Assembly: GCA_039029355.1 (NCBI GenBank)
Contig: JBCCGI010000004.1
Coordinates: forward strand, 62,001-126,000
DNA length: 64,000 bases
Reading direction: 5' to 3'
Source: JBCCGI01 sp039029355
GTDB lineage: Bacteria > Planctomycetota > UBA1135 > GCA-002686595
This document shows positions 49,101 to 58,200 of the stretch, in pieces; the stretch's first letter is position 1, and the number at the start of each line of letters is the position of its first letter. The position numbers and the translations under genes were made by a program. Under the pieces are notes generated by a model. The model saw only the letters and a list, made by a program, of their open reading frames with translations. It was not told where the DNA came from and searched no databases.

Positions 49101-50796
49101 GAGCATGGCCTTCGACACGGCGTGCTCGTCGTCGCTGGTGGCGCTGCACCACGCGCGGCGCGCGCTGCTCGACGGCGAGTGCGACGTGGCGCTCGCGGGC
49201 GGCGTGAACCTCACGCTGATGCCGCACTGGACCATCTCGTTCTCGCACGCGCACATGATGTCGCCCGACGGGCGCTGCAAGACGTTCGACTCGCGCGCGA
49301 ACGGCTACGTGCGCGGCGAGGGCTGCGGCTTCCTGGTGCTGAAGCGGCTGTCCGACGCGCTCCGCGACCGCGACGACGTGCTGGCGGTGATCCGCGGCTC
49401 GGCCGTGAACCACGACGGCGCGTCGAACGGCATCACCGCCCCCAGCGGGCACGCCCAGCAGGAGGTCATCCGGCGCGCGCTCCGCGACGGCGACGTCGCG
49501 CCGAACGACGTCGGCTACGTCGAGGCGCACGGCACCGGCACGCCGCTGGGCGATCCGATCGAGGCGCAGGCGCTCTCGGAGGTCATCCAGGAGGGCCGCG
49601 GCGAGGACGAGAAGTGCTGGATCGGCTCGGTGAAGACCAACATCGGGCACCTCGAGCCCGCCGCCGGCGCCGCGGGTGTGATCAAGGCCGCGCTCGCGCT
49701 CTGGAAGGAGGCGATCCCGCCGCAGATCCACCTCGAAGAGGTCAACCCGCGCATCCCGATCGACGAGATGCCGCTGCGCATCGCGACGGACGAGGTCGCG
49801 TGGCCGGCGGGTAGCCCGCGCCGCTTCGCGGGTTGCAGCTCGTTCGGCTTCGCGGGCACGAACGCGCACATCGTGCTGGGCGAGGCGCCGCAGCGCTCAC
49901 GCGACGCCGACGCAACCGAGCGACCGCTCCACCTGGTGACGCTGTCGGCGCGCAACGACGAGCAGCTGGCCTCGGTCGCCGCGCGGCTCGTCGAGCACCT
50001 CGACCGCGGGACCGAGTCGCTCGGCGACGTCGCGTTCACGCTCAACACCGGCCGCGCGCACCTCGCGCAGCGGTGCGCGTTCACCGCCGCCACGCTCGAC
50101 GAGCTACGGGCCAAGGCCGCCGCGCTCGCGTCCGGCGAGACGCCGGCGGACACCTGGCGCGGCGCCGCGGGCGACCGCCGTCCCGAGCAGCTCGCGTTCC
50201 TCCTGCCCGACGCCCTGGGCGTCGCGCTCGAGGCGGGCCGCGCGCTGGCCGACACCCAGCCCACCTACCGCGCGGCGCTCGACCGCTGCCTCGCCATCGA
50301 GCCCGGCGCGGACGCCTTCGCGCACCTCTTCGCGCTCGCCGAGACGCTCTCGAGCTTCGGCGTGCGCCCCGCCCGCGCGATCGGCCACGGCCTCGGCGCC
50401 CACGTCGCCGCCGCGCTGAACGGCGAGCTCGAGCTGGCCGCAGCGCTCGAGCGCGCCAAGTCCGAAACCGGCCCCGCCGCCGACGCCGGCGTCGACCGCG
50501 AAGCGCTGACCGCGGCGCTCGAAGCCGGCTGCTCCGGCGCCGTCCTCCTCGGCGAAGACGAGGGCTGGACGGCCGCGTTCGCAGCCCTCGGTGAAGAAGC
50601 CGACGCCCAGCTCGTCCGCGCCGGCGGCGGCGACGGCTGGCCGACGCTGCTGCGCGCGCTCGGCGAGCTGCACGCTGCGGGCTTCGCCGTCGACTGGGAG
50701 GGCTTCGACCGCGACTACGACCGCCGGCGGGTGCACCTGCCGACGTATCCGTTCGAGCGGAAGCCGTACTGGTTCAAGCCGAAGAAGCGGAAGTAG
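46174..50796 (+). CDS. FAAL-ACP-KS polyketide synthase with degenerate acyltransferase
   Basis: This 1540-residue megaenzyme begins with a fatty acyl-AMP ligase (about 1-590; LQYTSGSTSAPKGVMVSHAN, WLPIFHDMGLICGI, YMRTGDLGF). An ACP-like region follows at about 600-690 in which the serine expected in the GxDS motif is Leu647. A true ACP is next (YLGLDSMLAVDL, Ser749). The ketosynthase spans about 810-1230, with Cys984 in DTACSSSL and histidines in EAHGTGTPLGDP and KTNIGHLEPAAG. The C-terminal 300 residues keep acyltransferase landmarks (QPTYRAALDRCLAI, then IGHGLGAHVAAALNG). Gly1406 replaces the catalytic serine of GHSxG and the domain is shortened. The post-AT linker VHLPTYPFERKPYW is intact. 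There is no KR, DH, ER or thioesterase. It likely activates a fatty acid and extends it once. Confidence 0.93.
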   Translation: MTAPDPTQGAATLVELLRARAAREPEKNAYTFLVDGEREGDQLTFAELDRQARAVGALIQRETGQPKSGARTLLLYPAGLDFVTAFFGTMYGGGIAVPAPVGEPAQMKRTLPRLQAVAKDSEPVLILTTAEGKAALEELFRLAPELQGIPIVATDDLGAGAEDGWVDPGATGDDLSFLQYTSGSTSAPKGVMVSHANILYTAKDIDAGWKYEPDSVLVTWLPIFHDMGLICGIVLPAYRGFHAYVMSPVAFIQKPLRWLAAMSKYGGTHSAAPNFAYDLCVRKIGPAERESLDLSPWKVTLNSAEPVRRETMERFVEAFGPCGFEMNVFCPGFGLAEATVKVTSSNKGDAPTFLNLRNGDLEHHRIVLVGDDERGPGVVSLVGNGPPILETEIVIAHPESRARMKPMELGEIWVAGPCVAQGYWKRPDESEHTFGAHLASGEGPYMRTGDLGFVDERDEVFCAGRIKDLVIVRGRNFYPQDIELCAEQSHAAVRPGCSASFSADVEGEERLVVCFEVDPKKAQDADEVLGAVKQAVAEEFELMPYAVVATKPRTVPKTSSGKIQRRAARELFLSLGLGAVGVSVQREEAPARPAQSFVRGRILAADEAQRQRMVEFYLLSLLAPTLPGADPSHLDLDEPLVHLGLDLPTAVDWIDTVRETLGTSLPLLGFFSRLTMKELAAALLEELSRPADPAPAHSAEPAPADEAPGGPPKARDIEDWLIDKIASQTGMDPNDIEVHRPFSYLGLDSMLAVDLAMDLEDWLGRPLPSTLVWDYPTIEAAARFLAGEGGGEAASEEPKVSADPAGASPDAPRHEPVAIIGMACRFPGAPNLDEFWQLLVDKVDAIRETPESRWSEELYDPKPGRPGKLATKWGGFLDDVELFDAGFFGIASREASRLDPQQRIILETAYEALEHAGQSTDRLSGTMTGVYLGKSSRDYLHVQLAELHNIDGYASTGNASSVAAGRINYIFNLHGPSMAFDTACSSSLVALHHARRALLDGECDVALAGGVNLTLMPHWTISFSHAHMMSPDGRCKTFDSRANGYVRGEGCGFLVLKRLSDALRDRDDVLAVIRGSAVNHDGASNGITAPSGHAQQEVIRRALRDGDVAPNDVGYVEAHGTGTPLGDPIEAQALSEVIQEGRGEDEKCWIGSVKTNIGHLEPAAGAAGVIKAALALWKEAIPPQIHLEEVNPRIPIDEMPLRIATDEVAWPAGSPRRFAGCSSFGFAGTNAHIVLGEAPQRSRDADATERPLHLVTLSARNDEQLASVAARLVEHLDRGTESLGDVAFTLNTGRAHLAQRCAFTAATLDELRAKAAALASGETPADTWRGAAGDRRPEQLAFLLPDALGVALEAGRALADTQPTYRAALDRCLAIEPGADAFAHLFALAETLSSFGVRPARAIGHGLGAHVAAALNGELELAAALERAKSETGPAADAGVDREALTAALEAGCSGAVLLGEDEGWTAAFAALGEEADAQLVRAGGGDGWPTLLRALGELHAAGFAVDWEGFDRDYDRRRVHLPTYPFERKPYWFKPKKRK

Positions 50797-50818
50797 CGCG
50801 GGCGGGAGGCTGTTCGAG

Positions 50819-50835
50819 CGTTCCCTTGAGGAACG
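50819..50835. terminator. Short hairpin between converging genes
   Basis: CGTTCC-CTTGA-GGAACG is a perfect six-bp stem in the 87-base gap between the synthase stop and the stop of the minus-strand gene. No T run follows, so the terminator role is tentative. Confidence 0.3.
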
Positions 50836-50883
50836 GGCACAAGTGAGCGTCCGTCGGAACGCGGAACCGGTTCACGCCTCGCG

Positions 50884-52203
50884 TCACGGATACTCGTGGA
50901 CCACGGGCAGCCGGACTCCGGCGACGGCGAAGACCTCCTGGACGCCGTCCGGTGCCACGAGCCACTTGTAGACAACCTCGACGGCCCCTGGAGGCACGGC
51001 CACCTCGGCAGCTCCGTCTCGCAGCCGCGACCCGTCGACCTTGCGAACCAGGCTCCCGTTCTGCTTGAGGTGAATCTCTTCCGGAAGGGGTCGTGGGGGC
51101 TCAAGCACGAGCACCGCCGCGGGAACCAGCCGCAGGACGTGTTTCGAGTCCTCCGAGCCTAGGGCCCAGCTCACGCGGGGGCTGTACATGTCCGGATCCC
51201 GAAAAGCCCAGGCGCTCACGGCCCCGGCGCAGAGCGGGCCTAGCTGAAAGCTGCCGGACGCGTCGCACGCTTCGCTTCGAGTCCAACCATCGTGGAGCCA
51301 GACCTCGACGCCCTCGGTCTGAGCCGAGCCGAGGACCTGGCCGCTGCAGAACCACGCGTCGCTCATCCGCAGGGTCAGAGACTGACCGCAGCTCGCCGTC
51401 GCGCTGGTGGACACGCAGAAGGGCCCCGTCTTGCTCGTCCGCCTCGCCTGGAGGGTCCAGGACTTGTTCCCGCACCCGCCCATGGCGAATCGGCCCAGGA
51501 GGTCGGATTTCCCTCCCCAGGTGTCGCCGTCGCTGCCAAACGCCACGACCCAGGCGCCGGCGACCGGTTGGTCCTCCATTCCAACCACGACCCCGTGGAT
51601 CACGTCGCTGGCATCCAGCCAGTCGCAGGTACTCGTGAGCTTGGCCAGCGGCACTCCGTTCGGGCTGACCGTCACTTGGACCGCAACGCCCTCGCATTCC
51701 AACAGGCGCACCTGCCATCTGCCTACCGACACGCCGCGGATCGTGAAGTACCCCTTCCGGTCCGTCCTCGCGGTCGCCGGAGCATCGCTACCTTCCCCCG
51801 GCGTGACCTGACCTTCGTCGGAGACCGGCATGGCGCCCACCGAGATCCCGGCGAGGACGTTGCCGGCCACGTCCTGCACGTATCCTCGAATACTCCGGGC
51901 GGAGGAGCGAGTTTCCTCCGCCATAGGCGCGACGGGCGAGGCGTGGGGCTCTTCCTCCTGCTGCTCAGGCGGGTTTGCGACGCCCCCTTTGGCCAGCCCC
52001 GCGGCCGCGCCGCCGAATCCAGGCGGGGCGGTCGGCGTCGCTCCGATCGGGGGGCCCGGGGCCTTCGCCTCTGCGGGCGGAGGCTCGCCCCGCGCCGGGC
52101 TCTCCTGCGGCGACCGCGGCAGTGTCAGGAGCACCACCACCACGGCCGCCAGCGCCGCGGTCACAGCTAGAGGAAGTAGTCGACTTCTTCGCATTCCTCG
52201 CAC
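50884..52203 (-). CDS. Membrane-anchored carboxypeptidase-regulatory-like domain protein
   Basis: This 439-residue protein starts with a basic N-terminus and one hydrophobic helix (LLPLAVTAALAAVVVVLLTL). A proline-rich linker follows (to about 95), then at least two beta-sandwich repeats. The repeats resemble carboxypeptidase-regulatory/CNA-B domains (RSIRGYVQDVAGNVLAGISV with TARTDRKGYFTIRGVSVG; VIHGVVVGMEDQPVAGAWVV with SDLLGRFAMGG). Several cysteines suggest disulfides. GTG at 52203 or ATG at 52194 can be the start; either lies inside the end of the RHS gene, with up to 37 bases of overlap. Its place is where RHS toxins keep immunity genes, but the domains look structural. Confidence 0.7.
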   Translation of the reverse strand: MRGMRRSRLLPLAVTAALAAVVVVLLTLPRSPQESPARGEPPPAEAKAPGPPIGATPTAPPGFGGAAAGLAKGGVANPPEQQEEEPHASPVAPMAEETRSSARSIRGYVQDVAGNVLAGISVGAMPVSDEGQVTPGEGSDAPATARTDRKGYFTIRGVSVGRWQVRLLECEGVAVQVTVSPNGVPLAKLTSTCDWLDASDVIHGVVVGMEDQPVAGAWVVAFGSDGDTWGGKSDLLGRFAMGGCGNKSWTLQARRTSKTGPFCVSTSATASCGQSLTLRMSDAWFCSGQVLGSAQTEGVEVWLHDGWTRSEACDASGSFQLGPLCAGAVSAWAFRDPDMYSPRVSWALGSEDSKHVLRLVPAAVLVLEPPRPLPEEIHLKQNGSLVRKVDGSRLRDGAAEVAVPPGAVEVVYKWLVAPDGVQEVFAVAGVRLPVVHEYP

Positions 52204-55200
52204 GAGAGAGTGTGGACGCCCGTAACAAGACCAACTTCCCCGCCGACGACCGTAAGTAGGCTCACGGAAATCTCCTTTGGCTGATTGTTACAGCCGGCCG
52301 ACAGCGGCAGTGGCACGGACTCGACGCTCCAGAGCTCCCAGCCGCCGACCGGGCTCGACCAGGAGGTGCCGGTGCCGACAAGGACGGGGCACATCCCGCT
52401 GATCTCGACCCGGACCTTCTCGGTGCAGCCCACCACTTGGCCGCACGGACTGAACGTGACCGGACCGGCGGGGGGCCCCACGCCTCCGGGAGGCAGGGTT
52501 CCTTCGACCGCGGAGGCGCAATAACCTCCATCGGCCTCTTCGATGGTGAAGGCAACGTGTAGGAAGCAGCCCAAGGGAGAGTTCCCGGTCAAGCTGCTCT
52601 CGCTAGTTGCGATGTCGCAGCCGGGGCACGGGACGCCCTGCAGGCCGAAGGGGTCGACCCGTGAAATAGGGTTGTTTCGCGTCTGCTGGTACAAGTTGAC
52701 GCCGTCGACATAGTCGAGGGGGTCGCGGGCGGTCCAGCGCCCTAGGCTCGTTTGGGTCTTTCGGTTCCGGCTCTGCAGGAGCTTCTTGGCGAAGCCGAAG
52801 ACCTGGCGTCCCTCCGCACCCCGGAAGTTGGCCAGGGTTGCCGTGGACAGGACAGAGCGCCCGTTCGCCACGCCGGCATAGAAGGAGAGGACCGTGCTTT
52901 TGTCCGTGGCGTCCACATCTCCGTCAAGATCTAGGTCCCCCCGCACGTCATACGCCGCTGCATTGATCCACTCCTGGATCTGATCGGAGTCGACCGTGTC
53001 CCCATCGTCGCAGTCCCCGTTCGAGTCACAGTCCCCCCCCGGTAGCCCAAACGGCGCCCCGTACGGCGAATATCGCACCTGCTCCACCTGCCCCCCGTCC
53101 GAATCGACGAGCGCCGACACGTCGCCGCGCCAGCTCTGGCAGTAGTAGATTCGCTCCTCGAGCGTACCGTCCGAGGTGGAAGTCCAGGCCGTGTTTGCAT
53201 CCCTGTCGCGCAGGACGACGGCGTTGACGTACGAGCTGCCTTTCAGGCCGCCGGCTCCGGCCTCGTGGTGGACCCACTCCTCCTTCGGGTCAGAGTCGTC
53301 CTCGCGGAAGTTCGCCACCATGCGCCAACGCTCGTCGTGCACCGGATAGAACCACTCGTCGTCTCCGTCCACGTCGCCGTCAGGCTCAGTATCCTCGTGC
53401 ACCGCGATCATCTGGCCCAAACCGTTGTACTTGTACTCGGCCACAAGGTTGCTCGGCTGGTCGTTGACCTTGCGCAGGCGCCCGAACGGGTCGTAGACGT
53501 ACTCGTAGTCCTCGTCGTCGTCGGTCAGGTTGCCGTTGCTGTCGTAGACGAGCGTGTGGTCGTCGGTGCCGTTGTCGTCGGTATCCCGGCCGGTCAGCTC
53601 GTTGACATCGTTATGGCTACGGTCGTCGTCATACTCGTCGGTGCCCGTGTAGACGTTGTCGGCGTCGAAGTCGAGCGTCACCTGATCCCAGTTGCCGACT
53701 TGGTCGAGCGTCCAGGTCTGATCTTCTTGCTGGCTCGTGATCGAGCCGCTCCAGGTCCCGCGCTCGGCGCGGCTCAGGCGATCGAGGTCGTCCATCGTGT
53801 AGGACCAGTCGAACCCCACGTGGACGTTGTCCTCCACGCGAGTGATGTTCGAGTTGCGGTCGTACGTGATGTCCACGTCGAAGAAGTCTACATCGGTCGC
53901 CAGATCCGTGGTCCAGCGGCTCGACGTCACCCGGTTGAAGCGGTCCAGATCGGGATAGGAGCCTGAGGTGGAGCCGTACAGTTCCCACATGATGTTCGGT
54001 TGGCCATAGTCGGTCCCGACGACCTGGCCCACGCCGCTGTACGCATACCGAGCAACTCGCACCGCTCCGTCCAGAAGCCGCGAAACTCGACTGGCCTCAT
54101 CGTCGTGCAAACCGCCAGCACTCAGATACTGGAAGTCGATCACGTTGCCGCTGGGCAGCGTCATGTCCGTCTTGCGCAGCGTGTTTCGACCCGTCGTGGC
54201 CGTCTCCCAGGAGTACTCGACGTCGTAATAGCCCGAGCCTCCGATCGCGCCGTCCTTATCCTGACGGAAACGCGTGAGGTTGCCCCAGCCGTCGTAGGTG
54301 TACGCGACCTGGTTCACCGCGCTGCCGCTCGTCGCGGCGTCGTAGGAGGTCACCGTGTCGACTTGGCCCTTGTCGGTGTAGGCCCATTCGATGCGTCGCA
54401 CGGCGCCGTCGAAGTCCGCATCTAGCGTCGTGACCTTGAGCTTGGTGCGCCGGCCGGAGTCGTCGTACTCCGTCTCCAGCACGTTGCCCTCCTGGTCCTT
54501 CTTGTAGACCTGCTGGCCCTGGGCGTTGTAGGCGAAGCTCACCACGTCCGAGCTGTCGGAGTTGATGTTGGCTTCGGTCACCCCTGAGTTGGTGGAGTCG
54601 GGATAGACGGTGGCGCGCAGCAGGTGGCCCGTCGAGATCTCGGACGCCGATGGCGTGGCGTTGGTCGTGCCGTAGATGTAGAGCGTCGCTTGGTCGGTTG
54701 AGCCGGAGGGTAGGTCGGCGACGATCTTGGTCCGCAGGCCGTCGACGTACTCGTACCGGACGGTCTGGTTGTCGTCGCTGCCGGAAGGCTCGCCCGAGCT
54801 CACGTTGGCGTCGTAGTTGCGGATCACCTTGGTGGTGCGTCCCGCGTCGTCGTACTCGGTGCGGGCGACCAGCCCGCGGGGGTCGGTCACGTCTTGGACG
54901 GTGCCGTCGTCGGCGTAGGAGTGTTCCATCAGCAGCTCGGTGTCGCTGCGGGTCGGCACCGAGAGGCCGTCGCGGTCGAAGTTCGAGCCGCCGTAGGTTC
55001 CGTAGCGAACCGTGTCCGTCACGCGGCCGAAGCGGTCGTACCAGAAGGCGGTGATCTGCGGCCGGCCGGCGATGTTTGCGGCGGTGAGCAGCAGGTCGTC
55101 CCCATCGCCGTTGCCGTCGAGGGCGCCGAGGGTCTCGCCGCTTCCATAGTCGTCGTGGTGACGCGCGATCGTGACGCGCATCGCGACGTCGTCGCTGTCG

Positions 55201-58200
55201 TCCGACTCGTAGACCGTCTGGTGCTCCTCCAGGACGATGTCGCCCGCCACGTCGGTGGCGTTGGCGTAGAGAGTGTCGTTGTCGCTCGCCAGGAGGAAGC
55301 GGTGCGTCTGGCGGCCCAGTCGATCGAAGGCCGTCTTGCTCAGCTGCGAGCCGTCGGTCTTGACCAGCCGGCCGACCTCGTCGTACCAGTTGAGCGCCTC
55401 CAGGTTGCCGTCGCCGGAGCCGTCGGTCGCGTCGATGTTGTGGCGCGTGGTCTTCCAGACGCGACCCATCTCGTCGTAGTAGGTTCGATTCAGCGCGAGT
55501 CGATCGGTGGAGCCGTCCGACGGCCCTGAGGACGACGCCGGATCGGTGGTTCCGGCCGTGATGTTGCCCGTTCCGCTGTAGAGCCCCGTGGCGATCCGGC
55601 GCCCCAGGTTGTCGTAGGAGTGCAGCGCGTGCGGCGCGGTCGGTCGGGCCTCGAGCAGCATCCGGCCGCGGGCGTCGTTGGTGTAGGTCGTGACGCGGCT
55701 GTCGGTCGCGGAGTCCTGCACGAACTCCGTCCGCTTGGTCAGGTAGCCGTTGCCGTCGTCGGCGTCGCCGTCGTACTCCAGGGCCTCGACCTTGACCATG
55801 TTGTCCGGCCCCAAAGCCTCCCCTCCGTTGAAGCTGAAGTCGTTCGTGCCCATCCATCGCTCCGACGTACGCCCGAGCGCGTCGAAGACCGTGCGGTCGA
55901 TCGTGCCGGTCGCAGCCTTGACCCGCCACCGGCGCCCCATGTCGTCGTAGCCGTAGGTCATGGCGTCGTAGTGGGTACCCTCGGTGCCCGCGCCGGATCC
56001 GGGGACGTCGAAGTAGAGGCGGCTCTCCTCCAGGCGCGTTCCCGCCTCGTCGTAGACGTTGGTGGTGAGGCGCACGATCGAGCCCAGATCCATCGCGGCC
56101 AGCAGGTCGCTCTCGGTCTCGTCCACGTGGCCGGTGAGCGCGGTGGTGGAGTCGTTGCCCGTCAGCGCGACGGTGGCCTGGGCCTCGGACTTGCCCGCAT
56201 GATTCGTCACCGAGCACTGCACCGGCCCATAGAAGCGTGGCGTGGCCGAGACGAAGTCGTTGTAGCGCAGCGTCACCAGCCGGCCGTCCGCCAGCTTGGT
56301 GTAGTAGAGCTTGATGACACGGCCGTCGGCGTGCGTCTCGGTCTCGCGGCGGCCCTGGGTGTCGTAGGTGTAGGTCGTGATGCGGTGCGACGCGGCGCCG
56401 TTGTCCGCGGGCGGCGTCACGTCGAAGTCCGAGGTCTGGCTGGACTCGGCGTCTTGAATCGTCTTGGTCAGCTGTCCGTCGGTGTACTCGCGATAGGTGA
56501 GGATGCCGTCCTCGTCCACGTCGAAGGACACCGTGCCGTCGTCGCGCAGGTAGCGCGTGCGCGTCGTCGCGGAGCCCGATCCGTTGTTCGCGGTCGCGAC
56601 GGCGGGGTTGGTGGTCACGATCGACTCGATCGCGAGGCTCGCCGTACTCTCGGCGGGGTCGGTGATCGTCGTCTCCTCGTCGCCGGGATCCTGATCGTCT
56701 TCGCTCGGATAGCGGTGCACCTTCTTCAGGATCGGGCGGTAGACCGTCGACTCGTTGCTGTTGATCCCGCGGCTGAAGTTCTCGTACTCGTACTCCTCGG
56801 TCGTCGTGGTGGAGCCGGAGGAGCCGACCTTCCAGGTCTTCTTCGAGAGGAAGCCCGAGCGCGCATTGCTGCCCTCGCGCGACCAGCCCCACACCAGCCC
56901 GGACGAGGTCGAGACGGTGATCGCCCCGGTGCTGTGGGTGTAGCCGGTGACCGATGCGGAGGTTGAAACCGACGTCACGCGGCCGTTCGCATCGCGCTCG
57001 ACCTTGGTGGCCCAGCGGTTGACCGAGCCGGTGGGATTCCCGTCCGTCAGAACGCGGCTTAGGGGCTGGCCGACTTCGTCGAAGTACTGGGTCAGGTACG
57101 TCCCGTCGGGCTGCGCCACGACCGCGCGCGAGTGCCAGGTCTGGTCGTAGGTGTCGGCCGTATCCGTGAAGCTGCCGTTGGACTCGTAGCTGATGGTGTG
57201 CAGGCCGTCCGAGCCGCCCGAGCAGCCGCATTGGCCGTTGAAGTACGCGCTGGTGATCTTGTGCGAGCTGTACTCGAAGTAGGCATCGACGTACGCCTCG
57301 AGCGCGGTGTCGCTGGCCGTGAGGAAGCCTTCGTCGAAGGTCGAGTCGCCGCTCCAGTCGTACGAGCGCGTCCCCTCGAAGCCCAGGATCGACTTGATGT
57401 CGTGCGCCGAGCCGCCCGAGCCGGTGTCCCAGTAGCGGTAGTACTTCTTGTGAGTCGAGCTGACGCCCGGGTCCGTCAGCGGCGTCGTGATCTCGACCAG
57501 CTTCAGGTCGCCGGTGTCGCCGTGGCTCTCGTTTCCGTAGTACTCGTAATCCACCCGCCCTACCTCGACCCAACCGCTATCGTCGACCTCGGCCTTGACC
57601 TGGGTCAGCCGCTTGGTGGAGCCGGCGTCGTTGCCGTAGGTGTACGTGTAGCGCCTTCCCGAGCTGTCGTAGGCCTTCGAGACGTAGCCCTCGGTGGCGG
57701 TGTAGCCGCTGCTGATCGCGGTCAGCGCGGTCGTCGCGTGCCCGACGTAGGCCTTGTTTCCGTCCGGGTCCGTGATGCTCCAAAGCTGCCCCTCGGCCGG
57801 GGCGGCGTCGTCGTCGAAGCCGAAGAAGACCAGCTCGTTTCCGTTCTGGTCGTACAGCGTGTAGGTGTCGGGCTCGGTCGCGCCCCCGTCCTCGAAGTGC
57901 CACACGCCGGCGGTGCCGTTCCTGCCCCGGAAGGTGTCGGCCGTGGCGCCCTCGCGGCGGAACTCGCCGAAGCGGTCGGCCCCGTAGACCAGATAGAGGA
58001 CATCATCCACTTCGCTGGCCGCCTCGTGCAGGGCGATCTCGGGCATCGAGACCTGGAACCAGTTCTTGCCCTGGGGCCCGTCGGAGACGTGGGCTCCTGA
58101 GACGTCCTGCCGGTTGTTGTAGGTGCGGCCAACGATCCAGGAGAAGCCGTCCGAAGGCAGCGCCAGGTCGACGTCGGAGACGTCGTACGTACCGCTCTCC

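Noticed and set aside
52167..52640. Named toxin domain in the RHS tip
   Set aside because: No HNH, deaminase, ADP-ribosyltransferase or other toxin motif is visible; only a cysteine-rich unknown region.
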